Shown: positions 20,808 through 33,033, counted from the first letter of the stretch. The stretch: DNA of 64,000 nt from Albula goreensis (GCA_022829145.1 CM040747.1:38022052-38086051); one strand, 5' to 3'. The notes: generated by a model from the sequence alone, not told the origin. Program-made: numbers and translations.

Positions 20808-22445
20808 TCTGCTTTACTTTGCTATGATAGAGTAGTAAGAAGAGAGGGATGGGACCAATGTGGACAAAGGAAGGAAGGCTGGAGAGAGGAGAAGTTTGAT
20901 TGAGAGAAGGAGCTGTTTAACGTTTCTCTGTATGGAGCCATAATCACTAACTATTTACTAAAAGTCACAAAGTACACAGCACTACTCACCCCAGTGTCTG
21001 TAGTTTACAGTTTGGACTCTTCAGTCCAGCACAGAGCAGCTTCACTCCTAAATCTCCCAGGTTATTGTAGCTGAGGTCCAGCTCTCTCACGGGTGAGTTT
21101 GATGACTGGAGAGCTGAGGCCACAATTTTACAGGACTCCTTTGTAAGACCACAGCTGCTGAGTCTGAAAGAAAGAGGTGATGTGATAATATTTAACACTT
21201 CATATTTTAAATGTAGTATTGATAGTGCTCACTGATAAAGAGTGATATTGAGGATTATAAGATCTACAATGCTCTGAGGAAGATGTCTGTGCTACACTCT
21301 CCAACTTCAGCACTTTACACCTGAGAATAAGATGTCCTGCTCAAGTTCTACAGCTGTGGTTCTGACACAAATAGCCCCTTTTCCTCTGTTCAGTTCTGTC
21401 AGAATTTGGGGCTAATAGCCCAGCTACCTTTTCCACAGTCTTTTTCAGGCTAACTCTGGGCTTTAAGCCTCACTCATGGCCCTACTCATGCCACTGAGCC
21501 AAGTATGGACAGCAGGGCTAAGTATACAGTTATCAGATCCTTTTATACTGTATTTCATTATAAAAGCAAATTTCAGCCTATCGAGTGAATAGTGAGTTAC
21601 ATTGACAAGTTGTGAGAAGTTTGTATTTCCTTCCAATGAGAGTAAAAAAGCAAACATTATCACACAGCTAAAGGTTCACAGGAGTATCCAAAGGAAGGCA
21701 AGGGGGTTTTTAGTTCACATCTGATCGGCAGTGCAGCGTGTCTGTTCTGATGGTGATCATTTCTCAATGATCTGTGACCAAACTTTTTGGTAGTTTTTGG
21801 TTTTATGAATTTTACCAAAAAACCCCAACGTAGGAACACCAGTGTCAAAATAGTGCACATCACTGAGCCATCAGCAGGAAACTAAAATCATTTTTTGATG
21901 TTTAACTATAAACACACTATTTTATTACACTTTATGCATCCTGAAACATATTCACATTTTTTATTTGGCTCATGTAAATCAGTACATTATGCATTTCTCA
22001 AAGTTGCAACAGCTAGAAAAGCTCAGTTTCAATTTTACTGTGGTCCTTATTTTTAGTATTTAGATGTACAAACAACAATGATAAACTGTGAAATCTAAGT
22101 ATTTCCAAATTCTGTGTTCACATTGCTGCCTTCATTGGGCCCTGGCATCTCCTGCTCCTGTACAGGCATCACAGTCCAGCATTTACCAGGTTCTGGGTCA
22201 ATGTGCTCAGCATCCAAAGGTATCACAGTCTTCTTATCCTCAAACTCTCATAATATGCTGGATGGAAAGTGCTCAGTAATTCTTTGGAATTGATAGATTT
22301 TTCCCAGTACCTGGAAAGCCTTTGTTACTTCAGTACAGTCTGTATAAATACCCACATTTTGAAGTATGATTAAACTCTCACTGTCAATGTTATATATCCA
22401 GCATAAATTCATTCTGTGGCACTGTACCACTGAATTACCCAATTC
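20808..22445. repeat. 1.6-kb tandem duplication, copy 2
   Basis: Older than the 2.45-kb duplication, judged by visibly more substitutions and indels against 19184-20800. It includes an extra segment (about 21350-21720) absent from copy 1. Confidence 0.8.
20990..21163 (-). CDS. NLR-A LRR exon
   Basis: 174-bp exon, paralogue of 19384-19557, same splice sites and phase. It differs by two residues in the part compared: SPVREL for SPLREL and NLGDLGV for NLGDSGV. As the LRR exon nearest the gap, it would be the first LRR exon after the missing NACHT exon. Confidence 0.85.
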
Positions 22446-22463
22446 ACAAATATACAACCCCAT
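22088..22463 (-). pseudogene. Degraded frame of unknown origin, copy 2
   Basis: Second copy of the unknown reading described at 20400-20760, with a somewhat longer conserved stretch (LIILQNVGIYTDCTEVTKAF to VIPLDAEHIDPEPGKCWTVM). A stop separates the two halves. Possibly a transposon-derived or host exon fossil. Confidence 0.4.
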
Positions 22464-22469
22464 GCCGAG

Positions 22470-25400
22470 TGCCAGTAAATTCTGTGTAACCGTATATCAT
22501 TTGAAATATAATTTTACACAAGGTCTGAATCATCACACTTTTGTGATTAGGGTGAGAAGCAAGTAAATATTTTGGCTGAGCATTTTCCCATCTTTTGTTG
22601 TGTTTACTTGTTTTTGATATAACAGAAAACAATGAACCTCTCCAACAACAAAAATAATAATAATAATAATAATACTCAAGGAAACCTACACAGCCATAGC
22701 ATTAACCGGTTGCATAAAACCAGAAATGAAATAACACGCAAAGCTGGATCCATTGGGGCCCTTATTCAGAACAGTTTTTGCTGTATCTAAATGCTTTGGC
22801 TCCTCTCTAAGCTCTGCTGCAGTTACTAAATGAGTCCACTAGAGAGTGTTGTCATCCTTCCACAGAGAACAGGCTGCGACACATTCACGCCAAAACTTTT
22901 GTGAGGATTTGATAATGAAGCGCTGCGTTGCAGAGGTACCGCTAGCTTATGGCTGTGCACGGTTTGTGTCGCTCAACTTCACAAGCCACTTATGGCATCC
23001 TAATTAAAGTTTCATCTGACAAAGTCAGCAATTTCTTTAAAAAACAGAACAGAATATTCAACATATACCTTGTGGGTAGCCGAGCTAGTACCTTGTCAAT
23101 GGAATAATTCCACTATTACTGGAGTGATCGCCTACAATGTCCGAGTGGAGCCTGCTGGACTGAGAGCTCCAACAAACTTTTCCTCATCAAAAGAAAGAAG
23201 CCCGGCATTCCAATCAGAAATGATGATGAAAAATAGCTCACTATTGATGTGGATTCCAAAATATTTGTGGTAAAACAGGATACATATTCCTAGCTTGATA
23301 GTGTCACGGCTTCCCTGCGCAGATACTGCATGCCTGACCTTACTCTGGTTGTCTTTAAATTCGTCAATGCTAGCTATAAGGTTTCTGAGTTTAGTGGCGT
23401 GTGGCTGATACACTCCGCTTGTTTAAATACTAGAAGACAGAAAAGAGGACTGACATTGCCTTGTACCCAACGCCGGAGCTTCTCATTCCGCAGCCAGCTC
23501 GCTCTTGTCGCTGGGAACGGACAACCTGGTCTTGGAATTGCGAAGGCAACAATTCGCTGCCCCCAGCAATTGGTTTGTTCAGAGTTTTCTAAAAGATCCT
23601 GACAGCCTGGGCTGAGCGGCACGTTGTCACACGATTTAGTTGGTTAAGTTGGTAATGTACATCACTCTGCAGATGTATAGTCATAGATATGTGTGCCCTG
23701 CTTTAGCTGGTTGTATCATACTGTGATTTTTGGTTTTGATTCCCATGTGGAGGTTTGATGTGGTCATTAACTGATTATTATATATCAGATGTGCTGACAC
23801 AAAGTAAGTAAGCCTACAAGTTCACACACTGCATTCAGGCCGCAATCTTTACACCTCCCAGTTGGAGATACATGAGCACACAGAAGTCATCAACTAGGAC
23901 CCCCCGCAGTCAATACGTGCAAAACAACAGCATGGATGATTCACCTGGTTGGAAAAAAAACAAAATTGTAAATTTAATTGTAAAATGACATGAAGCTAAA
24001 TTTTCTGCCAACATTCCAGAAGACAGTGCCATATAACTGCTTATAACGCATGGATAGCAAATCAGATTTGTATCTGTCTCATGGAGACTCAGTTATGGGG
24101 CCAAATGTAAATGGAATGTGTTTACACAGTTGGATATACTCAATCAGTCCAACACGCATGATGACCAAATGTTAAAGTACTCCCTAAGTCTACTGAGTTC
24201 TTGTTCGGTCCCTGAAATGTAAAAGGTAAAGGACCGTTAGGAAAGTGGTGAGTGAGCTCCAAGCTCAATAAAATGACAGGGCAAATAGATACATTCTGTG
24301 TGTAGAGAACAGCTTCACACGATTTGATCGTATGTAAAGACAGGACTGCATAACAGATTATACCGTCATTATCTCTACTGTGAGTCACAGTTTTGGATTA
24401 AGTGTCCTTTTAGCCAGAATAGCAAAAGCCCTTTGCTTATTCCTCGTGTTGAAAGATGTAACAATCTTGTAATGTTGGTTTTGCAAGATCTGTTTGGATT
24501 GTTCATGAGTCTCCTGCAGATATCAATACTGTTCATCTCATGAGGACCTGGGGAGGAAGATGGCTTCGCCGCCAAGTCCAACTCCACAACCATCGCCGAA
24601 AGAGCTGCAAGGAGCACCGGACATCCAGCAGACAACAGAGGAGCTGTCATGTGAAATTTGATCCGTCCAGGAAGTTTGATCCGGCCTGACACAACAGTGG
24701 GTTCTGAGCAGTCCGTTGCTATAACAGCGCAGGGATGATCTAACATTAAGAACATTAGGAAATTAAATTGCTCTCATTTTTGCAAGACCATCCCTCAGAG
24801 GGATTTACGCTACCTCACGAAGAGAGCGGACATCTAATACAACTATGTGACAAGTTAAGAAGTTGTGCCTGACAGTGTTGCCTGGCCTGCATTATCACTA
24901 GCGAGTTTAATTTTTGAAAGATCAATCCTACCTTAAATACACATGTGAAGATAACCAGTGGCTGATAAAGAAGGAAAACGGTATGTCTTTCAATGTCAAG
25001 ATAAAAAACATTGAAAAACCCATTGGAAAGGCAGACAGAAATTATTTTTGTTTCAGAGAAACATAAAGCGATGAAAAATGCTAGCCAGTGAACACCATTG
25101 GATCATGATGTATTTTCAATGGACAGAATGATTCTTTTCACTGTAATTTTGGACTATTTGGCTTTCGTAATAAAGATTGTGTGCGCAAATATGCACCCAA
25201 CCCACCAGGTTGAATCTTAAGGTTCACAACCATCATTTGCTTGTCACTATTGTGACAGATTGGTGTTGGCTGTGCTTCTGCTGTGTAGGGTGAGATGCAC
25301 GTGGGGGCGCTAGCGAACACTGTCACATTCAGTTTGGTTAAGAGAGGCATTTTTTTAAAGTTAAAAAGGGTTAGGTTACTGTGACGGTGTTAGGCTACGT

Positions 25401-25473
25401 GTTCAGAGTAGCACATGCATGAGGGGTTTTGCTGCCCTTTGTCAGGGCCAGTTTTATTCAGGATCTGCATAAG
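22470..25473. other. No gene recognised; (TAA)n at 22656
   Basis: No LRR, NACHT or other known exon found up to the gap. A short (AAT)n run lies at 22653-22674. NLR-A should carry its NACHT exon between here and 25974, so it is either inside the gap or lost. Confidence 0.55.
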
Positions 25474-25973
25474 NNNNNNNNNNNNNNNNNNNNNNNNNNN
25501 NNNNNNNNNNNNNNNNNNNNNNNNNNNNNNNNNNNNNNNNNNNNNNNNNNNNNNNNNNNNNNNNNNNNNNNNNNNNNNNNNNNNNNNNNNNNNNNNNNNN
25601 NNNNNNNNNNNNNNNNNNNNNNNNNNNNNNNNNNNNNNNNNNNNNNNNNNNNNNNNNNNNNNNNNNNNNNNNNNNNNNNNNNNNNNNNNNNNNNNNNNNN
25701 NNNNNNNNNNNNNNNNNNNNNNNNNNNNNNNNNNNNNNNNNNNNNNNNNNNNNNNNNNNNNNNNNNNNNNNNNNNNNNNNNNNNNNNNNNNNNNNNNNNN
25801 NNNNNNNNNNNNNNNNNNNNNNNNNNNNNNNNNNNNNNNNNNNNNNNNNNNNNNNNNNNNNNNNNNNNNNNNNNNNNNNNNNNNNNNNNNNNNNNNNNNN
25901 NNNNNNNNNNNNNNNNNNNNNNNNNNNNNNNNNNNNNNNNNNNNNNNNNNNNNNNNNNNNNNNNNNNNNNNNN
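25474..25973. other. Assembly gap (500 N)
   Basis: Exactly 500 N, which indicates a placeholder for unknown length. Sequence just right of it matches the DNA just upstream of the NLR-B PYRIN-like exon, so the missing part should begin with the homologous NLR-A exon. Confidence 0.95.
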
Positions 25974-26090
25974 ATGAAGAGGTGTGCTGCATCAGAGTGA
26001 CTGAAATAAACACATGAAGAGGTGTGCTGTATCAGAGTGACTGAAATAAACATAGCGACATCTAGTGTTAAAACTAAGAACTGCAATGTA
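25974..26090 (-). repeat. 40-bp repeat next to gap, paralogue of 49836-50060
   Basis: Two units of ATGAAGAGGTGTGCTG..., each holding TTTATTTCAG on the minus strand, followed by the same intron sequence as in NLR-B. Together with 26091-26960 it shows that NLR-A and NLR-B are paralogues over about 1 kb. Confidence 0.82.
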
Positions 26091-26224
26091 CATGCAGTGC
26101 AGTTTATTGTTAGAGAGTATGTTGTTTTGGGTCATATTCCATTTTATTTTCAATATTCACGGTGGACCACTTAAAAACGGGCAATGGGCCACAGTTGGAC
26201 CAGGGCCATAGTTTGGCCATGCCT

Positions 26225-26510
26225 GGTCTAGGCCATTGGCAGAAACAGTGCTGCTGGGAGTTTGAGTCCCATAACAGGTGTTACATTACCAATGTGGACT
26301 TCCTGCCAAAGCCAGGAACATTGCTGCTGCAAGTTTCAGTCCCATAACAGGTGTTACATTACAAATGTCGACTTCCTGCCATAGCCAGTAACAGTGCTGC
26401 TGGGAGTTTGAGTCCCATAACAGGTGTTACATTACCAATGTGGACTTCCAGCCATAGCCAGTAAGAGTGCTGCTGGGAGTTTGAGTCCCATAACAAACAT
26501 GTGCTTTGAC
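26225..26510. repeat. About 73-bp tandem repeat in NLR-A intron
   Basis: Four units around GCTGCTGGGAGTTTGAGTCC. The corresponding NLR-B intron has three units at 50235-50440. Confidence 0.78.
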
Positions 26511-26732
26511 TCTGTGTGGCTTCTGAAAGCCCTATAATCAGTATCAGATTGTGATTCATTAGAATAAGTGTTTTTTAGCAGAGCACTTCCTTTGAATGTG
26601 AGCAATTACACCACATCAGAGTGAGAGGTTAGTCATTCTAATAGTTACGAGCCTGAAAAGAGAGGTGAAATAAAGAGTATTCTCCAAGCCAAACCCCATG
26701 ATGATTAATACATAGATTAAGAGATATCACAC

Positions 26733-26820
26733 CTTTTTTGTGGGGTTTACATCCATACACTGCTCTCTCCTCTCTGGACTCTTCTGTTCCAGACAGCTGG
26801 ACTCTGCTGATTGCTGGACC
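26733..26820 (-). CDS. NLR-A N-terminal 88-bp exon
   Basis: Exon with acceptor CTCTTTGCAG before 26820 and donor GTGTGA after 26733. One base in (phase 2), then 29 codons ending in phase 0: VQQSAESSCLEQKSPERREQ then CMDVNPTKK. It corresponds to the last peptide exon before the death-fold exon in fish NLRs. Phase fits the PYRIN-like exon of the paralogue NLR-B, which starts in phase 0. A copy differing by one residue here (K/T) is at 50647-50734. Confidence 0.75.
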
Positions 26821-27046
26821 CTGCAAAGAGGTTTGTGAGGAATCAGAGATCCAACAGAAAGAAACAGTGAACTAAGAAAAAAAAATACATAAGAAGAGTG
26901 CATTAAAATGTTTTAGAGAAGCTTGATCATTAGACCTCTGTCTTGTAAAAACCTGACGCACACATGGAGACACAGATTCAAAGTGGATTCACTTGCAGGT
27001 TTATTATGAATTAACAAATTGACATCCTTTGCTTAAGTCAAATGTG

Positions 27047-27342
27047 TACACACCTTGTTTCAGATCAAACCATTTGTGGGAGAATGGTGCACATGATCAA
27101 CAGTCAAACAAAGTTTTCAATCTTTTAAGATGAGCACAATTTAGAACTAGATGACACATTCAGTGAATTTTTGTCATGCAGTGAAACTAAGCTTTTTTAA
27201 GGCCTAAGCCTTGGACCCCCTGCCAGGCCCAGTGCAGCCTTCAACCCCCCCAGCTGTGCCCCTGCCCCACCTACAACAGACTGTGTCCAGTGGGAGTGAG
27301 GTACAATGAAAAAGTAGTGTAAACAATATCCTGTTTACTTAC
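27047..27342. repeat. Intron module of the peptide-exon array
   Basis: Roughly 300-bp intron block (contains GCCTTGGACCCCCTGCCAGG) found behind full-length peptide exons. Other copies: 27660-27904 (partial), 56640-56942 and 59085-59386. Confidence 0.8.
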
Positions 27343-27453
27343 CTTGGATCAGCTGTGAATTCCCCTCTTAACTTGATAGGAGACTCCATTGACCTGTCAC
27401 TCTTCACTGATATACAGCTGGGAACAGGTGGTCCTGCTCTATCCACCTCGATC
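27343..27453 (-). CDS. NLR-A 111-bp peptide exon
   Basis: Symmetric exon (one base in, two out), acceptor TTCACAG before 27453 and donor GTAAGT after 27343. Reads IEVDRAGPPVPSCISVKSDR then SMESPIKLRGEFTADPR. It is the short N-terminal peptide repeat of fish NLR genes, of unknown biochemical function. It resembles the five exons of the NLR-B array (56943-60444), with Cys/Ser and MES/MGQ differences. Confidence 0.8.
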
Positions 27454-27479
27454 CTGTGAAAAAAACAAGGAGAACGAGC

Positions 27480-27660
27480 TGCCAGTTGACCTCATCCTCT
27501 TACAGCAGCTCTCACTCACAGCAAATGGAGACAGAGCTTCCAGTTAACCTCATCCTCTTACTGCAGCTCTAACTCACAGCACATGGAGACAGAGCTTCCA
27601 GTTAACCCCATCCTCTTACTGTGGCTCTAACTCACAGCACATGGAGACAGAACTTCATAA
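27480..27660. repeat. 58-bp minisatellite, three units
   Basis: Three units of the repeat with CTTCCAGTTAACCTCATCCT, directly upstream (minus strand) of the acceptor of the 111-bp exon. The same repeat is greatly expanded in NLR-B. Confidence 0.85.
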
Positions 27661-27904
27661 TCAACAGCCTAAAAAAGTTTTCAGTCATTTAATGTGTGTA
27701 AAAGTTGAACTTCTCAACACATTCAGTGAATGTCTGTCATGCAGAAAAACTAAGCTTTTTTAAGGCTTGAGCCTTGGACCCCCTGCCAGGCCCGGTGCAG
27801 CCTTCAACCCCTCCAGCTGTGCCCCTGCCCCACCTACACCAGACTGTGTCCAGTGAGAGTGAGGTACAATGAAACAGTAGTGTAAATAATATCCTATTTA
27901 CTTA

Positions 27905-27945
27905 CCTTGGATCACTGTGCTTTCATCTTTGAATTTGATAGCGTG
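27905..27945 (-). pseudogene. Decayed 111-bp peptide exon
   Basis: Only the 3' end of a peptide exon is left: minus strand ATCAAATTCAAAGATG to the intact GTAAGT donor at 27904. One base is missing within the ADPR-coding end and the 5' half and acceptor are gone. Confidence 0.55.
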
Positions 27946-28002
27946 ACTCTAACTCATTCATCGTGTATTAATTAAAGTACAATCTGTTTCAGATATTCAT
28001 AC

Positions 28003-28149
28003 CTCTTGCTGTTAGTGCAGGTGGTTCCAGCACTGGTCTTTACCTCCCCAGAGTGACTCATTTTTGAGACAGCGCCCCCTGTCGCAGGAGACTGGAACAT
28101 TCCTGACCAGAACTGACCATGAAATGGTTCTGACCCAGATCTAACAGAC
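28003..28149 (-). CDS. NLR-A probable start exon
   Basis: Exon with acceptor GTTTACAG before 28149 and donor GTATGA after 28003. An ATG at 28061 opens MSHSGEVKTSAGTTCTNSK(R), leaving two bases, which joins in phase to the 111-bp exon. Fish NLRs of this class commonly begin with a short MSxSGE-type peptide, so I take 28061 as the start. The frame is also open upstream of the ATG to the acceptor, so an earlier start in another exon cannot be excluded. Confidence 0.6.
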
Positions 28150-28159
28150 CTGTAAACAC

Positions 28160-29700
28160 ACAGGAATAAAAATTATGAACATTTGAGCTTCATTATCCAC
28201 ATTTCGTTTTTCTTCTAGAGTGCTCTGACATTTAACGGATCATCACTTAAAAGTTTCCTTGTTGCCATGAGCCCAAATTGAAGGGAAATCAAAGGGCTGT
28301 ACCCACATGTCAATACCACTTGGACACAACTTTGTTCAACAAGCTGAGTGTTGTGGTTGAAAGGTTTTTGACATTTAAGATGGAAAATGGCCTTTGTGTG
28401 TTCGTAGGTGTATTATGGCCACAAAAACCAATCAACCAAATCTGAAGGGAAAATCCACCTTGCGTACAGGCACCATTGTCAATCAGGTATTTAAATAATT
28501 TAATGTAAAAATTGTTTGTGCATGTGTGTCTGTATAACTTGGATTCTATTATGTTTGACCACCTTGAGTAATGTGATTGGAAAGTTGTTGACATTTTAAC
28601 CAAAAACGCTCTCGACTGACCCTGAATGTTCCGGATAAATATCAACACACTTTTCTGATGGTAAATCCATGGTCTGCGTAGTCTGAATCACAGAATGAAG
28701 AATTAATGTTGCGTACAAATAAACACATATTTTCACCCGCCTTCAGTGCAGCCTCACTGCTCTGGAATGTGTAACCACATTAATTGTACAGATATTGACG
28801 GAATTTGCCATGATATTACTCATATTACGACAGCAATTATATCCGACAGCATAGGCTACATTATATCACTTCACCACCACTTTCAACTGAAGCGCTGCTC
28901 TATTGGGTGGAATATAAACTAAACATTGTACCACAAAAAACCCTGGCTGATTCAAAATTAAAACTGTTTAAGGAAGCATATCTCCATAAACTTAATATAC
29001 ATCAAAGAAAATACAAACATCTTTTTATAAAGTACAAGTTTTAAAATGAACACTTCATCCAGCTCGAGATGATAGATTTGTGTAAAGAGAATGAGTTCTT
29101 ATTGGACTTCAGTCTCCATTTTACAGTAGATGTTTCACATGTTAGTAAATTCAGTTTCTTACTGATATTATACCTGATATTCCCATTCCTCCTCACAGCC
29201 CTCTTTAGCTTCTCTCCAATCCCCATCATACTCCACAGTACTTACTGTCATATTTTATTCCATTTTGTTCTTTTACTCTCTTCTCTTCATTCCTCTGTCT
29301 GTGAAATGGTGTTTGAGTGCAAAGGTTACTTTCAGTTTCACAGTCTAAATCAGCACAATCAGAGTTTATTACTGTGTTGACTTTGTGAGCTTCAGTGGGT
29401 GGGGCTTATAACCCACCTTATTTCAGTACGGCCATTTTCACCTGGCTTGCACTGAAAAGCACACAGGCTACCTGACAAATTTAAAATAAAAGATAGACAG
29501 CATTGACAGGGTATTATTTGAGGTCAAGCTGAAAAACAGTGGGTTTAAGAGCATAGATAGGGAGATAGATCCTCAACACACACTACAAATCCATCACAGT
29601 TAAATACACCACACACACTCAACACACACAACCACATAGAAAAGACCCTCTTTTCCCCAAGCACGCATTGTAGACATTCCTTCAAAAAAGCAGTTTCTAC
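28160..29700. other. No gene recognised
   Basis: A/T-rich DNA upstream of the NLR-A start exon. The region should hold the NLR-A promoter or 5' UTR exons but I see no distinctive site. A weak direct repeat (GAAGGGAAATCAAAG / GAAGGGAAAATCCAC, about 28280 and 28445) suggests old duplicated repeat DNA. Confidence 0.45.
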
Positions 29701-30960
29701 CCAAAACACACCTTCAAAGGTTTAATAAAATCTCAGTTGCTCAAGTTCCACAGGATCTGCATACAGACTAGATATATTGAAGAAGCCACAAAAACATTTC
29801 AAAGCAATGAAACCAAGAGGGTTTTCCACATCATTCCTCAGACAGGCCAGGAAAACCTTTCTGACCACAAAACAACAGACACAAGGAAAATCATTCTGCT
29901 CATCACCACTTACTGGGCATTCAGTCAAGCAGAAAACAGGAAAACAAAACACAATATTTCCATAACCCTACAGAACACAAACTTGCTTGAAGACCACAAA
30001 ATCATCTCAGCCAGCAAGAAAAACTAAAACTTCAAGACCACCTGGTAAGCAGCAAACTACCAGCAATCGGCACAATACCCACACAAGGCCCAGTATTCTA
30101 TAATTAGGACACCACATTCAGGAAAAACAAAGCAAACACACCCCACCTCATGATACAAAAATCACAACTGACACAAATAATTACATATATGTTTTACAAT
30201 GTAACCACCGTGACATTAAATATGTGTGAGAGAAAGGACATATGATTAGTACTAGATTTGCACAACACACTGTGGTGCCAGGAGAGGCGGAGGGAGGGGC
30301 AAGCTCCTCAGCTCCTCCCACTGTCCTGTCCTGCTACAGAAGATTCTGACTTTGAAGTGGACACCAAAACCTTCTACAATGTCTTAAAACCAAAGGGTTA
30401 TTTCAAATCAAACAGAACCTCATCAAGATCCTGGGAATCACAGACCTGCTTCAGGACTACAGAATCATCTCAGTTAATGAAGAAATCTCAAAGACCATCT
30501 GGTAAGAAGCAAATTCCCAGAAATCAACACTGTACCCACACAAGGCCTGGTATTTAACAGACAAGCCAGTGCAGTAAAGACCAACAGTACAAACATGACA
30601 TACCTAATCAAACAGACAAATACAGGTGACACAATAAGCTATGAATTAATGCAATCACTGTGGCATTAAATATGTAGGTGAGGCAGGGAACACAATCAGG
30701 ACTAGACTAGTCCAACATGTGTATAACATTGAAAACCACAGAGACACTGACACACACCTACTAGCTTAGTTCCTTCACCATGAACTTGAGACACTAAAAA
30801 TATCCAGCCTTCAAACAAACACTAACTGGACACCAGATGATTGACACAGAAAAGAATTGGATTATAAAACTCAAAACTAGGTCCTGTGAAGGACTAAACA
30901 AACATTGAAACTCCCCTGAATGATGTATGGGAGCCATTTCTGTGCCAGAACTCTCCCATA
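29700..30960 (+). mobile_element. Penelope-like element, two broken 3' pieces
   Basis: Plus-strand remnants of a Penelope-like retroelement, which carries a reverse transcriptase and a C-terminal GIY-YIG endonuclease. The second piece reads, at about 30655-30900, KYVGEAGNTIRTRLVQHV, then THLLA and LKISSLQTNTNWTPDD, a GIY-YIG pattern (here KYV...). A related, more decayed stretch precedes each GIY-YIG region (DYRIISVNEEI at about 30460 and LEDHKIISASKKN at about 29985). The two pieces lie in tandem and are separated at about 30268-30335 by a fragment that also occurs at 42088-42150. Several frame breaks; not functional. Confidence 0.68.
30268..30335. repeat. Fragment shared with 42088-42150
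   Basis: About 65 bp (GCAAGCTCCTCAGCTCCTCC core) nearly identical to the left end of the LTR-like block at 42086. It lies between the two Penelope-like pieces. Confidence 0.65.
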
Positions 30961-31880
30961 ATGCTCCCTGTCTCTCACTCTCACAAAGCAATTGTACTTA
31001 TTCGACCAGGTTTATTGGCCCACGGTTTCTTGGCCCAATTGCTTCCACCCCTCCAGCCTTTGCATCTTGCAGGGCTATGGAGTGCTGTAGAATACTTTTA
31101 CTAGGTTTGGGGGAACAAGGGTCTGCATCTGGCAGTTTTGTTAGCCTGGGGATGTGCATGTTGTATAAATTTATACACAGTTTGTCTTCTAGGACATTTG
31201 GATCTTTTGGTCCTGTTTTGTGCCATGGTTAAAAGGAGCACTGGTTCAACCATAGGAATCCTGTTAGCCTGGAGGGGTTCTTATACACTGGAAATTTGTA
31301 CATTGTTAGTTTGCCAGTTGGACAAGTCATTGGACAGCTGAGTAGTCTATTTGGATTAATTTTATTTTATATTAGTTTGTTTTCTCTGCAGTCAAATTGA
31401 TCCCAAACATAAACCTTTTTACTATCTTTGACAAAATACATATATTTTTTTGTCTATTAATATTTTTGACAAACCAAATACATTTATATCTGTTCAGGTG
31501 AAGCCCATATAACGTATTAAACATTAAATATTTCTATATTTATCATAAAAAATACAGTTTTGTGGTAAATTAAACACCATTGTGAAATGTGCAGGCCCAC
31601 TTTTTGGTAAAAGGGAAAGCTAAGACTTTACATTTTTTCTGTTGATTGGGTTTTAATGAGGTCAGAGGAAGTAAAAAAGACCTGAGGAAAAACATAATTG
31701 GTTGATCTTTAACTTTTAACTATTACAAAAAGTACAGCACCGGGGTCTGTGGGACCCCAAACAATGAGGAAGTAAAGCCAATTACTTATTAAAGCCAAGT
31801 AAAGCCAAGAAGTAAAGCCAATTTCAACAGAACACAAGGGGTTAATTACCAAAATGTCAGAGTCTCCTTTAAGTCACTCA
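30961..31880. other. No gene recognised
   Basis: A/T-rich DNA after the Penelope-like pieces. Open frames are short and carry no motif that I know. Confidence 0.5.
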
Positions 31881-31881
31881 C

Positions 31882-31952
31882 CAAAAAAACCTCATCAGAA
31901 CCGAGGTCAGACATGAACTGTACAGAGAACATCAGAAACCGCTGAAGGCAAC
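31882..31952 (-). CDS. Probable exon of an unrecognised gene (exon A2)
   Basis: 71-bp stretch with acceptor TTATTCTACAG before 31952 and donor GTGAGT after 31882, starting with two bases. It reads CLQRFLMFSVQFMSDLGSDE then VFL. Its phase fits the end of exon A1 (33034-33212): G plus GT gives Gly. I do not recognise the protein. Joint phase and good splice sites argue for a real host exon; the alternative is chance. Confidence 0.42.
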
Positions 31953-33033
31953 CTGTAGAATAAAAAAACAGAGCTCCATTAGAGGATCTTAAATTGACAT
32001 GGAAGGGATTGTGACAGGAAAACATAACAACCAAAGCCCCACAACAGAATCAGCTGAATAACGTTAACATGATTTCTAGTTTACATGTTTTTGGATTGGC
32101 CCTCAGACATTTGATCTTATGATTAAATAAATAATAAATAAATGCTGATAGTCAAAAGTTATTGAAAGGTTTCATTAGAACTGCTTTGTCAGTGTGCTGT
32201 TTTAAGGCCTTTTTTATGGAATTGTTTTGAATAACTTGAATTTTTTCACAATGTGTACATGGTAGAAAAATGTTTTTTTGTATTGTGCTTTTCAGAGCTG
32301 ATTGATCAACATATTTTAAATTGATTATTTGTTGACACTTGAAATGTGCTATATAAATATTAATTATAAAGTTTATTACTCTCTTGCTTTGTGTCTGTGT
32401 TTATCAAACATAACCTTTAAGGGAGGGAAACACTGGGCTGCTAGCAGAAGGAGACAGAGCTGTAAACCAGACTGACTGGTTTTGAGTTTCATGATCTTGC
32501 TTGTCTTTTGACGCATTTGAAAATGGTGCAGTAAGTAAATTTAAAATCAACCATCATTATCAACACACCAGAACTGCAGATTGAAACCTCTTGGTTAAGT
32601 GTCCAAGAGAGTGATTTATAATGCAGTGCTTATAGTACTGCCATACACATATATGACAAAGGGTAGCATGCATGCTAAGATAATGTATAAATTGTATCAT
32701 AAATCTAGCATGGTTGCTAGAATACTGTATAAAATGGATGATTAAAGCTAATATCCATGTGAGGTTACGATATAAATTGATTATAAATGCCAATAGAAGT
32801 AAATGTAACTCTCAGACTATATTATCCATGGTATGTTACTGTGGTACTGAATATCATTTATGAACTTTGTAATTGCCATATTATTCCACTGTAATTTAAG
32901 ATCTGATCACACAGAAATAAGAACGTATTTTATCATAAAGGAAATTAAAAGTTCTGTCAGTGATCTTGTTGCATTAAGCAGATTTTTTAAAACCTGGTGG
33001 CATGTTGAAATATATCATTAAAAATGTACTCAC

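Noticed and set aside
19384-21163. False duplication of the 1.6-kb unit
   Set aside because: The two copies differ at many positions and by several indels, so unlike the 2.45-kb pair they cannot be haplotypes of one place.
25390-26086. Frames spanning 25474-25973 and 47770-48269
   Set aside because: They run through 500 N and exist only because N is not a stop.
26638-26826. Frame MQGPAISRVQLSGTEESREE as the exon translation (also 50552-50740)
   Set aside because: The splice phase given by neighbouring exons selects another frame, VQQSAESSCLEQ, which also resembles the known peptide exons.
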